The position numbers were made by a program, and so were the translations under genes. From CAVWUA01 sp963758025 (GTDB lineage Bacteria; Planctomycetota; Planctomycetia; Isosphaerales; Isosphaeraceae), in assembly GCA_963758025.1 (NCBI GenBank), contig CAVWUA010000001.1, forward strand, positions 496,001 through 560,000: 64,000 bases of DNA, given 5' to 3'. Numbering within the stretch: the first letter of the stretch is position 1; each line of letters starts with the position of its first letter. Below are positions 40,636 to 49,468 of the stretch, piece by piece. The notes under the pieces were generated by a model. It made no database searches and had not been told where the DNA came from. It worked only from the letters and a program-made list of their open reading frames with translations.

Positions 40636-41643
40636 ATGATTCTGACGCGAGCCAACACCCTGGGATGGTTTTGCCTGTTGCTGCTCCTGACCCCGAGAAC
40701 GGGGATGGCCCAGGAGGAACAAAGGAGGTTCCCCGGTCTCGGACCTGCGCGACGAGGCATCCCTCTTCAGTGAGAATGCCCGCACGGAGGCCAGGGCCAA
40801 ACTACAACGGATCGAACTGCGCACGCGGCGTACCGATCCGGATCGAGACGATCGACTCGCTCCACGGCGACCCACTCGAAAAGGTGGCGTTTCGACGGGC
40901 ACAAAGTTCGGGAATGCCCGGGGGGCTCTTCGTGCTCCTGTCCGCGAAGGAGGCAAGGATTCATGTCGTCCGATCGCCGGACTTCGCCCACATCCTTCCG
41001 GAGCCGAGCGTTCAAGGAATTCTCGACGCCTTCCTCAAGGGGTTGCGGTCCGACAACCGGGACAAGGGACTGGAACTGGGGGTTCAGGAAATCGAGATCG
41101 TGCTGACGAAGGCGGCGGCCGAGGGACTGGCGAGCCAGGAAGAAGAGGAGGCCGGGCACTCCGATTCCGGGATGATCGTCCGGGACCAGATCCATCTGAC
41201 CCTCGCCGGTGCCCAGACAATCCTGGCCGGTGTCGCGGAAGAAGGCGAAGGCGATGGGGCTGAAGGTCAACATCGCCGTTGTGGATGATGGCGGCCACCT
41301 GATCGCCTTCGCCCGGATGGATGGCGCCCGTCCGGCCAGCGGCTACACGGCGATGACCAAGGCGACCACCGCGGCCACCTTCCGCCAGGATACCGGCCCC
41401 GTGCCCCCCGGCGTCGAGCAGCCCGACCCGCTCCTGAACCTCAGCCTCCAGAATGCCGCATCGGCCAGCGGCGGCAAGGTGACGACGCTCTTCGGCGGCG
41501 TGGCGATCAAAATCGACGGTCAGGTCGTAGGAGCAGTGGGTGTCGGTGGCGGCACGGGCGAGCAAGATGCGGAAGTTGCCCGGGCGGGCATCGCCGCGAT
41601 GATGGAAAAGATCGATGCCGGACAACCCGAACCCCGCGAGTAA
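40636..41643 (+). pseudogene. Secreted TPM-domain plus HbpS/GlcG-like protein, interrupted three times
   Basis: Starting at ATG 40636, a signal peptide (LGWFCLLLLLTPRTGMAQ) is followed, across frame changes near 40727 and 40826, by a TPM-like domain (SDLRDEASLFSENARTEARAKL, then VPIRIETIDSLHGDPLEK). After another change near 41235 comes an HbpS/GlcG (DUF336) domain (LKVNIAVVDDGGHLIAFARMDGA, GGVAIKIDGQVVGAVGVGGG) to the stop at 41643. TPM domains occur in phosphatase and photosystem-repair proteins, and HbpS-like domains bind haem or small molecules. The joined length would be about 335 residues. Three shifts in 500 bases suggest either decay or poor sequence here. Confidence 0.7.
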
Positions 41644-41856
41644 CGGTCAAAACGACACCCTCCAGGACCGAAATCCCGTCCGATCGCGATCGCGCCGAGA
41701 AAACTCCCCTGGCGGGGAATCGGGCGATCGGCTGGAATTGGTCCTGGAACAAAACGCCCGAGATCGGATCTCGCGCTGACGACGCCCGGCGTTCCGCTCC
41801 GCGCGACGTGCCGGGGCGTCGAATAGATTCGAACCCATCGTGAGGAGCTTCTGTTC

Positions 41857-43904
41857 ATGAGACGACTGCTAACGGGTGCGCTGGGAGCCTCGCTGCTTGC
41901 CGCGTCCCTGACAACCTGGGCCGCCGATCCCTCGGAAAAGGCGACCGCGCCCTGCTCAAGTCGGGCATCGACACGTCCGGCGTGGACGCGGCCGTGCGAC
42001 CGCAGGACGACCTGTTCCGCCACGTCAACGGCAAGTGGCTGAAAACCGCCGAGATCCCGGCCGATCGCTCCGTGGACGGGGCCTTCTACCAGCTTCGAGA
42101 CCAGTCCGAGGCCGACCTCCGGGAGATTATCGAGAAGGCCGCGAAAACCGACAACCCGGCCGGGTCCGAGGCGCAGAAGGTCGGTGACCTCTACGCGAGT
42201 TTCATGAATACGGATCGGGTCGAGGAACTCGGCAAGACGCCGATCGACGACGACCTGGCCCGGGTCGATGCCATCCAGAACAAGACGGACTTTCTCCGCG
42301 CCCTGGCCGAGCTGGATCGTCGCGGCAACGATGGACTGCTCGGGATGTGGGTCGATACCGACGCCAAGCAGTCCGACCGGTACATCATCTATCTGTCGCA
42401 AGGGGGCCTCGGCCTGCCGGACGAGTCGTATTATCGCGACGACAAGTTCCAGGAGATCCGGGATGCCTACGTCGCCCATGTGGCGAAGATGTTCGACCTG
42501 GCCGGTGTGCCCGACGCCAAGGCCAAGGCCGATCGAGTCATGGCCCTGGAGACGCGCCTGGCCGAGAACCACTGGGATCGGGTCAAGAGCCGCGACGATA
42601 CCCTCACGTACAACAAGAAGGATCGGGAAGCGCTCGCCGAGCTAACCCCGGGATTTGACTGGAGCACCTGGTTCCAGACCCTGGGGGCCGAGAACGTCAA
42701 GGAAGTCGTGGTCCGGCAGCCGAGCTTCTTCACGGCCATGGCCAGGGCGCTTGACGAGGTGCCGCTCGACGACTGGAAAATCTGGCTCAAGTGGCATGTG
42801 ATCCATTCCTATGCCCCCTTGCTGAGCCAGCCGTTCGTTGAGGAAAACTTCGCCTTCTACGGACATACGCTGACCGGCGCCGAGGAAATCCGCCCGCGCT
42901 GGAAGCGCGGAGTCGAGGCGGTCGAGTCGGCCCTGGGGGAGGCGGTCGGCAAGCTCTACGTCGCCGAGCACTTCCCGCCCGAGGCGAAGGCCCGGATGCA
43001 GGCGCTCGTGGACAACCTGATCGCCGCTTACCGCGAGGACATCCAGGCCCTCGACTGGATGAGCCCCGAGACCAAGACGAAGGCGCTTCAGAAGCTCGAC
43101 AAGTTCACCCCCAAGATCGGCTATCCGGACAAGTGGCGCGATTACTCGAAGCTGGAGATCGACCGCGACGACCTTGTCGGCAACATCCAGCGTGCCACCG
43201 CGTTCGAGATTGACCGCAACCTGAACAAGCTCGGCAAGCCGGTGGACCGCTCCGAGTGGTTCATGACGCCGCAGACGGTGAATGCCTATTACAATCCCGG
43301 GATGAACGAGATCGTCTTCCCCGCCGCGATCCTCCAGCCGCCCTTCTTCGACATGAACGCCGACGATGCTGTGAACTATGGGGCCATCGGCGCGGTGATT
43401 GGTCACGAGATCGGCCACGGCTTCGATGATCAGGGGTCGAAGTTCGACGGCGACGGCAACATGAAGGACTGGTGGACCGACTCCGACCGCAAGGAGTTCG
43501 AGAAGCGTGCCCAGGCGCTGATCGAGCAGTATAACGGCTTTGAGCCGGCCCAGCTTCCCGGTCAGCACGTTAACGGCGCGTTGACCATCGGCGAGAATAT
43601 CGGCGACCTCGGCGGCCTGACGATCGCGCACAAGGCCTACCAACTCTCGCTCCAGGACAAGGACGCCCCGGAGATCGACGGTTTCACGGGCGATCAGCGC
43701 TTCTTCCTCGGTTGGGCCCAGGTCTGGCGGGCGAAGTACCGCGACGCGGAATTGCAGCGCCGCCTGACAATCGACCCGCACTCGCCGACGGAATTCCGTT
43801 GCAACGGCGTGATCCGCAACCTGCCCGAGTTCTACGAGGCCTTCGGCGTGAAGCAGGGGGATCAGCTCTGGCTGCCGCCGGAGGAGCGCGTTCGGATCTG
43901 GTAA
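41857..43904 (+). CDS. M13 (neprilysin-like) zinc metalloendopeptidase, one frame change after the signal peptide
   Basis: The first frame gives a signal peptide (MRRLLTGALGASLLAASLTTWAADPSEKA). Near 41945 the frame changes by one base and continues ALLKSGIDTSGVDAAVRPQDDLFRHVNGKWL, the usual start of an M13 catalytic chain. The zinc site is VIGHEIGHGFDDQGSKFDGDGN with the third ligand in GENIGDLGGLTIA. The substrate-binding NAYYNPGMNEIVFPAAILQPPFF and the C-terminal VRNLPEF-like segment are also clear. Joined length is about 682 residues, typical for PepO-like proteins. It should be a secreted oligopeptidase. A GTG at 41982 could be mistaken for the start. Confidence 0.88.
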
Positions 43905-43937
43905 TCCGGCGCGATCCTTTTTGGATCCGGATTGATG

Positions 43938-43971
43938 ACGGAGGCCGACCGAAATCTCGGTCGGCCTCCGT
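43938..43971. terminator. Bidirectional terminator between the M13 and ABC genes
   Basis: ACGGAGGCCGACCG and CGGTCGGCCTCCGT form a perfect 14-bp stem around a 6-base loop, placed between two converging genes. Confidence 0.75.
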
Positions 43972-43983
43972 TGCGTTGACGGA

Positions 43984-44655
43984 TCACGAGGAGACGACGC
44001 GCCCGTCTCTCAAACGGATTTCGCGGTCGGCGGACGCGGCGACCTCGGCGCTGTGCGTCACGATCAGCATCGTGAGCGATCGCTCTTTCCGCAAACGTTC
44101 GAGCAGGTCGAGCACCTCATCCTGATTCCGACTGTCGAGGTTTCCCGTCGGTTCGTCCGCCAGCAGGAGAACCGGGTCATTCGCCAGGGCGCGAGCAATC
44201 GCCACGCGTTGCCGCTCGCCAACCGATAATCGGCCGGGCAAGGAATCGCGACGATTCGAGAGCCCCACCTCGTCGATCAACCGCTTCGCCCGATCCACCC
44301 GCTCGGATCGTGTCCAGTCCAGCTCAAACATGGGCACCTGAACATTCTCCAGGGCGGTGAGCGTCGGCAGCAGATGGAACGACTGGAAGATGAAGCCGAG
44401 TTGCCGGGCGCGAAACGCGTCGAGATCGAGCGCCGTCAGGGGCGTGTCGCGGAAGAAGACGACGCCGGCCGTCGGCCGATCGAGGCCGCCGAGGAGGTTC
44501 AAGAGCGTGCTCTTGCCGCAACCGCTCGGCCCGGTGATGGCGACGGATTCTCCATCCTGAATGTCCAGCGAAACGCCGCGCAGGGCATGGACGCGGCCAT
44601 CCGGATAGAGCCGCTCCAGGGCCTCAGCGCGGAGCAACGACGGGGCGTCACTCAT
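43984..44655 (-). CDS. ABC exporter ATP-binding protein (MacB/LolD type)
   Basis: I start at MSDAPSLLRAEALERLY (ATG 44655), which overlaps the permease stop by eight bases and gives 223 residues, the usual size. Visible motifs are Walker A GPSGCGKST, the Q-loop QSFHLLP, signature LSVGERQRV, Walker B LLLADEPTGN and the H-loop THS. The variant signature LSVGE (normally LSGGE) is common in this group. It powers the permease encoded just upstream and may export or remodel the product of the lipid-synthase operon to which it is joined. Confidence 0.9.
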   Translation of the reverse strand: MSDAPSLLRAEALERLYPDGRVHALRGVSLDIQDGESVAITGPSGCGKSTLLNLLGGLDRPTAGVVFFRDTPLTALDLDAFRARQLGFIFQSFHLLPTLTALENVQVPMFELDWTRSERVDRAKRLIDEVGLSNRRDSLPGRLSVGERQRVAIARALANDPVLLLADEPTGNLDSRNQDEVLDLLERLRKERSLTMLIVTHSAEVAASADREIRLRDGRVVSS

Positions 44656-45775
44656 GGTGCAACGCCTCGACAGGTTCGAGCCGCGCGCCGCGGAGGGCCG
44701 GATACAGCCCGCCGAGCAGACTGAGACCGATGCCCAGGATGAGGCCGACCGGAAGCACGGCCAAGGGGAGGTCGCGCGCGATAAATCCGCTGGCGGTTGG
44801 TGTTGATGCAAGCCCTCGCACACCCAGAAAACCAAGAGTGGTACCCACGATGGCCCCGGTCAGCCCGAGCAGCAGCGACTCTCCCAGGATCATCATCAGC
44901 ACTCGTTTGCGACGCCACCCCAGGGCACGCAGCACGCCGATCTCCGCGGTGCGTTCGAACACGGCCATCACCATCGTGTTGAGCATCCCCAGCGAACCGA
45001 GCACCAGCGCGACGATCGACGTCGCCCAGGCCATCGCCTTGGCCAGACGGATCTGCGAATCTTCCTGCACATAATCCCGCGCCGGGATCGCCGCCACGTT
45101 CGGCAAACGGGCCTCGATCCGGCGCGAGAGGGCCTTGATGCCCGCGACGTCGAGTTCGTCTTCCGCTGTCAGGACAAAGCCGGTGACCTGCCCCTCCCGG
45201 CCCATCATGTGCTGAAGTTGGTGCAAAGGGATGATCATCCCACCGTTTTCAAACAAGCTATCGCTCTCATAGATCCCGACCACCTTGAACGGCTCACCGG
45301 CCACGTCAACCCGATCACCGACGTGTTTTCCGAGATTCAGGGACAGGACACGGCCGAGCATCGCCCGGTCGGTTTCCCCCGCGCGCCAGGGCCTTCCCTC
45401 GATGACGCGAATTCCCCGGAACAGCATGCTACCGGGTTCCCAACCGTTCACAAGAACACTGACGAGGTTCGCATCCTCAAATGAGACAGCATCCATCAAT
45501 GAGTATCCAACCTCATGTACGCCCTCAATTTGACGAAGTTGTTCGGCCAGGTGGACATCCAGGCTGCTCGTCAACCGATCGCTGACTCCGGCGCGAACCA
45601 CGATCAGGTCGATTCCCTTCGCTTCGTAGATCGCCAGAAACGACCGCTCAAATCCCCAGGCGATTCCCACGAGCGCAACGACGGAGGCAATGCCGATCGA
45701 TAGGCCGAGCAAGGTCAGGATCGAACGGACGCGACGTCGGAGCAAGTTGCGAGCGATCAGGGTGATGAATCTCAT
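44648..45775 (-). CDS. MacB/FtsX-like ABC permease
   Basis: The 375-residue protein has the four-helix MacB topology. The first helix (LTLLGLSIGIASVVALVGIAWGF) is followed by a periplasmic MacB_PCD domain of about 200 residues (IEGVHEVGYSLMDAV, VRVIEGRPWRAGE-like segment). Three C-terminal helices contain LGSLGMLNTMVMAVFERTAEIGVLRALGWRRKRVLMMIL, the FtsX-family signature. It is translationally coupled to the ATPase and follows the methyltransferases by 55 bases on the same strand. Such systems use ATP hydrolysis to extract or export lipids, peptides or antibiotics. Confidence 0.9.
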   Translation of the reverse strand: MRFITLIARNLLRRRVRSILTLLGLSIGIASVVALVGIAWGFERSFLAIYEAKGIDLIVVRAGVSDRLTSSLDVHLAEQLRQIEGVHEVGYSLMDAVSFEDANLVSVLVNGWEPGSMLFRGIRVIEGRPWRAGETDRAMLGRVLSLNLGKHVGDRVDVAGEPFKVVGIYESDSLFENGGMIIPLHQLQHMMGREGQVTGFVLTAEDELDVAGIKALSRRIEARLPNVAAIPARDYVQEDSQIRLAKAMAWATSIVALVLGSLGMLNTMVMAVFERTAEIGVLRALGWRRKRVLMMILGESLLLGLTGAIVGTTLGFLGVRGLASTPTASGFIARDLPLAVLPVGLILGIGLSLLGGLYPALRGARLEPVEALHHE

Positions 45776-45830
45776 GGGAACAGCAGGTTTCGCTTATTGA
45801 AAATTATTGGTGTGCGGGTTTGATTCGGTC

Positions 45831-46682
45831 TTACTCGGGTACGGTTCCATACATCACGTAGCCAACACCTTGCCAGATCAATTCGTAACGACAATCCGGG
45901 AGAACGCTTCGCCCGATCGCGCTGACATTGAGATCGCGGAATCGCTCGACAATCTCGGTAAAGTCGTCTCCCAGATGCATCAAACGAGAGACACACCAGC
46001 GTTCGACGTTCATCAGGGGGCCGATCTTCAGTTTGTGACCGAGCATCTTGTCCGTCAAGTTCGGGATCTCGTCGGAGATGACGATCGTTCCACCCGGTCG
46101 GACCACGCGGGACATCTCCTGAAGCGCGCGTGCCGGATCATTGAAATAATTGAATCCCCCGATTGACAGAATCGCATCAAACCAGTTGTCGGCGAAGGGG
46201 AGGTCCTCCGCCTCTCCCAGGACGAGTGGCACGTTCCGGCCCACAGTCCGGCGCTGGCACGCGGCGAGTTGCACGGAGGAAATGTCGATGCCGACAATGT
46301 CCCAGGTCTTCGGCAACCAGTCGAGATAAACCCCATCCCCGATCGCCACGTCGAGCAGTCGCAGATGATCGGTCTGGGGCAGGTGCCGCAGGACCTTGTT
46401 GCGGGAGCGACGCTCGCCACCATTGCAGAGAAACGTGAACCATTCCCAGAACCGAAATTTCGGCCAGAGGGGACTGTTGTAAAAATCGCGAACGGTCCGG
46501 TTGTTCCCCTCCAGTCGCTCCTCGACGACGAGGAGCCCCTCGCGAATCGGGAATGTGCGACCACACGAGGTGCAGCACAGGCCGCTCTGGGATTCGGCAC
46601 ACGTGCCACGACACGAAACGCAGCGCCAGAGGTCCCGCGGCGCGGTCCATTCCACAATCGGCGATTCCTGAGTCATGGACAT
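45831..46682 (-). CDS. SAM-dependent methyltransferase with N-terminal zinc ribbon (copy 1)
   Basis: The 283-residue protein starts with a Trm112-like zinc ribbon (CVSCRGTC...CCTSCGRTFPIREGLLVVEE, residues about 17-50). A class I methyltransferase domain follows, with the SAM loop LLDVAIGDGVYLDWLP, the acidic IVGIDIS strand, and PFADNWFDAILSIGGFNYFNDPARALQEMSRVVRPGG. It is of the UbiE/Methyltransf_11 type and lacks membrane segments. It is a paralogue of the next gene upstream. Within this operon it probably methylates the lipid product or an intermediate; the acceptor atom is unknown. Confidence 0.88.
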   Translation of the reverse strand: MSMTQESPIVEWTAPRDLWRCVSCRGTCAESQSGLCCTSCGRTFPIREGLLVVEERLEGNNRTVRDFYNSPLWPKFRFWEWFTFLCNGGERRSRNKVLRHLPQTDHLRLLDVAIGDGVYLDWLPKTWDIVGIDISSVQLAACQRRTVGRNVPLVLGEAEDLPFADNWFDAILSIGGFNYFNDPARALQEMSRVVRPGGTIVISDEIPNLTDKMLGHKLKIGPLMNVERWCVSRLMHLGDDFTEIVERFRDLNVSAIGRSVLPDCRYELIWQGVGYVMYGTVPE

Positions 46683-47555
46683 GTGCGCCTTCCCTTCTTG
46701 GGAGTGGGTCTCACGCGACCAGAACGCGGGCCGGGATCAACCATGCAATAGCCCAGGCGGTTCCATATCGGAATGCGGCGATGGGAGGGCCACTCCGCCC
46801 GGACGATGGCATCGAGATCCGGCAAGCGCACCGAGAGCCATCGACGCGAATTCCCGATCAACCCCCATTTGACGTAAGCACCAACGATCCAGGGCCTCGA
46901 AACCCAGCAGATTTCCCAGCGCAAACCGGTTCAATTTCGGGATCTCGTCGGCAACCAGTACAACTCCGTTCGGACGAACGACCCGTTTCATCTCTCTGAG
47001 AACCCTGCGGTGGTCACGTACAAAATTAAATCCACCGATAAAAAAAGCGGCATCAAACTCATGTGTCGCAAATGGTAGAGACTCCGCCTCGGCAAGAACT
47101 AACCTTCCTCTCATGTGGGGAAATCGGCTGCCGCATGTCTTCAGACGTCTTCTGGCAAGATCGACACCGTAGAGATCACAATCTGTAGGCAGGAAGGGAA
47201 TGTTGGCTCCGTCACCAATCCCAACCTCCAGAATTTTCATACGAGACGAACCATGCAGGTGACGAAGGATCGGAAGTCGCGCTCCCCGCTGCCCCCCCTG
47301 GAACCAGAGAAACAAGTGCTCCCATGTTCGAAATCGTTCCCATCCTGGACCATCATAGAACGCGGCGGCGATTCGATTGCGGCCGAACAGCGGGTTGATG
47401 GCCTCCAGAATGCCTTCATCAAAAGGATAATTGCGACCGCACGTCTCACACACATTCTTCCCGAGCAGCGGGATTCGGCAAGAAAGACAGATTGCCAGAT
47501 CCGTCACGCATTCCGGTTGTTTGATGTCCGGTGGCATCGCGTCGCTCAGGGTCAT
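46673..47555 (-). CDS. SAM-dependent methyltransferase with N-terminal zinc ribbon (copy 2), 3' end out of frame
   Basis: Starting at ATG 47555, nine bases after the SDR stop, the protein has CLSCRIPLLGKNVCETCGRNYPFDEGILEAI as its zinc ribbon. The SAM domain follows (ILEVGIGDGANIPFLP, LYGVDLA, PFATHEFDAAFFIGGFNFVRDHRRVLREMKRVVRPNG). It parallels copy 1 along its whole length up to REFASM near 46850. The frame then changes, and the true C-terminus (WLSVRLPDLDAIVRAEWPSH, PIWNRLGYCMVDP) is read two bases over to a stop at 46673, which overlaps the start of copy 1. In the uncorrected frame the protein stops at 46737 with an unrelated tail. Confidence 0.82.
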
Positions 47556-47564
47556 GCGTGCTTC

Positions 47565-48329
47565 TCAGAAATCGATGTCGAGGGCCTTCGGGCCGGCTCG
47601 ATCCATCATCCAGTCAAAAATCCGGTTCGGCATGTGGCGTAACATCCCCATCCCGAATCGCGCGTTCCAGGGAAAGACGAAATCGCGAGGCCGGCGCTCC
47701 ATGGCGCGAACGATGTAAGTCGCGGCTTCCTCCGGCTCCAGCATGGCAACGGACCTTCGAAACGGCGTGCCGTCCGTGAGCCGCGTGCGGACGAAGCCGG
47801 GATAAATTGTCGTCACGCCAATCCCACGAATCTTCAAAGCAGGCCGCAACCCTTCGAGATACGTGGATAACGCGGCTTTCGAGGCGGAATAGCCAGGCAT
47901 CCACGGAAGACCGCGATATCCAGCCACGCTGGAGATGACGACAAGATGCCCACGGCTCCGCGCGATCATTCCGGGAAGCACGGCCTCAATCGTGTGAGCC
48001 ACTCCGAGAACATTGACTTCAAGCATCGCCTGAAACGCGGAAAGCTCCAGGTTGTGAAGGGTCGATAGTCCACCCACCCCGGCACATGCCAGAAGGAACT
48101 CAATGGGGCCGACGCGGTTCTGGAGCGACGCCACCGCGCTATGGACCTCGTCACGCAGCCGCACGTCGGCAGTCGCCGCGGTGCCTCCGATCTCCTGGGC
48201 CAGCTCAAAAAGTGGTTGATGGTCCCGATCTATCAGCGCAAGCGTATATCCGCGCTCGGCCAGAGCGCGGGCCGTGGCACGCCCGATCCCATGAGCGGCT
48301 CCTGTCAGCAAAACGACAGGGTGACTCAT
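47565..48329 (-). CDS. Short-chain dehydrogenase/reductase (SDR)
   Basis: The start MSHPVVLLTGAAHGIGRA (ATG 48329) overlaps the hydrolase stop in an ATGA arrangement. Motifs are the nucleotide-binding TGAAHGIG near residue 9, the acidic residue of LIDRDHQ (NAD(H) preference is possible), the structural CAGVGG in place of NAG, catalytic Ser in VVISSVAG, and YSASKAAL with the Tyr-x-x-x-Lys pair. At 254 residues it is a classical SDR of the type that reduces or oxidises lipid carbonyls. Within this operon it probably tailors the polyketide or lipid product. Confidence 0.9.
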   Translation of the reverse strand: MSHPVVLLTGAAHGIGRATARALAERGYTLALIDRDHQPLFELAQEIGGTAATADVRLRDEVHSAVASLQNRVGPIEFLLACAGVGGLSTLHNLELSAFQAMLEVNVLGVAHTIEAVLPGMIARSRGHLVVISSVAGYRGLPWMPGYSASKAALSTYLEGLRPALKIRGIGVTTIYPGFVRTRLTDGTPFRRSVAMLEPEEAATYIVRAMERRPRDFVFPWNARFGMGMLRHMPNRIFDWMMDRAGPKALDIDF

Positions 48330-49186
48330 GGAAGCGTCTCCCCGGTCAACTCCCATTGCTCAACGGAATTGAGAAAGGCCTGGACAAGCCTCACAAAATC
48401 TTCCGAATTTTCTTCGGGCGCCCGATGCTTCGCACCTGGCACAATGGCTCCCTGGCAATTGCTCAGGTTCTGCACCAGGTAGTCTGACGTGGACAAAAAG
48501 GGAGAGAATTCCCCGTAGAGGGCGAGTGACGGGTGCCGCACATCCCGTATCGCGTCCGCCGTCAACCCAGCCTCCAACTTGGCATCCGCTCCGCAGGTCG
48601 TCTTGCCGAGCCGCAGCAAGCGATTCAGTCCCGGCAGTCCGACCGCCTGTCGAAACTTCTGGAGGCTATCCCCTTCCAGGTGCAAGACCTGTTGAAAAAA
48701 ACGATCGATATCGTACCAGTGTTCATCCGAGAGAATGACACCAGCCTCAAGCGCCTCCTGGCGGAAGTTTTGCCAGTGCCCCCATCGGCTCACGTCTTCC
48801 AGATGGCGGAGCGCCGGGAAGTAGGGATCGGAGAGCACCAGGGCCTCGACCCTCTCCGGGTCCAGCACCGCGGTGTGGAGGGCGATCACCGCGCCGAAAC
48901 TGTGGCCGACCAGACGAGCGCGAGGAATCTCCAGCTCGTCCAGCAACGCGATCAAATCTTCCGCGTGATCGGCCGAGGTGTAGCCGGAGGGTGGGGAGTC
49001 GGAGTATCCATGTCCCCTGAGGTCGTAGGTAGTGACACGATAGGTTTCTGAGAGGATATCCATGGCCTTGCAGAGGAACCAGATGGAAAGATCGCCGGTG
49101 AGACCATGGATCAGAACGAGGTCCGGGCCATCATGCCCCCGGCGTTGAACGTGGAACTGGAGTCCTCGCGCGGAGTGCTTCGGCAT
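48326..49186 (-). CDS. Alpha/beta hydrolase (possible chain-release thioesterase)
   Basis: The 286-residue protein has the alpha/beta hydrolase core: oxyanion segment LVLIHGLTGDLSIWFL, DLRGHGYSDSP, the nucleophile elbow VGHSFGAVIALH near residue 97, an acidic residue in ALYGEFSPF, and a catalytic-type His in GAKHRAPEENS. It has no signal peptide. Its ATG lies three bases beyond the ACP stop, and its stop overlaps the SDR start. Since the synthase proteins show no thioesterase domain, this is the best candidate for releasing the product from the carrier, by inference. Confidence 0.85.
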   Translation of the reverse strand: MPKHSARGLQFHVQRRGHDGPDLVLIHGLTGDLSIWFLCKAMDILSETYRVTTYDLRGHGYSDSPPSGYTSADHAEDLIALLDELEIPRARLVGHSFGAVIALHTAVLDPERVEALVLSDPYFPALRHLEDVSRWGHWQNFRQEALEAGVILSDEHWYDIDRFFQQVLHLEGDSLQKFRQAVGLPGLNRLLRLGKTTCGADAKLEAGLTADAIRDVRHPSLALYGEFSPFLSTSDYLVQNLSNCQGAIVPGAKHRAPEENSEDFVRLVQAFLNSVEQWELTGETLP

Positions 49187-49189
49187 GGA

Positions 49190-49468
49190 TCAGAGACTCC
49201 TTCTCAGGAAATCGACGAGATCACCCATCGTCAAGTCGCGCTCGCTCCGCTGGCCGAGTTCCGCCATGAGCGTGCCGAACGGAAGAGACCGGCCGTAATG
49301 CGTCTCCAGGGCCTCGCCAAGAACAATGGCGTCGATCGAAGCCAATCCCAGGTCAGCAAAAAAACGCGTGTTCCGGTCAATCGGGTCGGAATATTCCAGT
49401 CCCTGGAATTGACCAAGCAGGCTAATAATATCGGAGAGGATGTCTGTCGCCAGGGGGACATTCATCAT
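49190..49468 (-). CDS. Free-standing acyl carrier protein
   Basis: The 92-residue acidic protein has the PP-binding fold. The phosphopantetheine Ser lies in DLGLASIDAIVLGEALE, where the residue before Ser is Ala instead of the usual Asp. Four helices are predictable from SDIISLLGQF to LVDFLRRSL. Its ATG overlaps the stop of the AT-ACP-DH-PPTase gene (ATGA at 49465-49468), so the two are coupled. It may carry the starter unit or hand the finished chain to the hydrolase. Confidence 0.87.
   Translation of the reverse strand: MMNVPLATDILSDIISLLGQFQGLEYSDPIDRNTRFFADLGLASIDAIVLGEALETHYGRSLPFGTLMAELGQRSERDLTMGDLVDFLRRSL

Noticed and set aside
41982..43904. M13 protease starting at the GTG 41982 as a cytoplasmic enzyme
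   Set aside because: A good signal peptide lies just upstream in another frame and the chain continues naturally after one base is restored.
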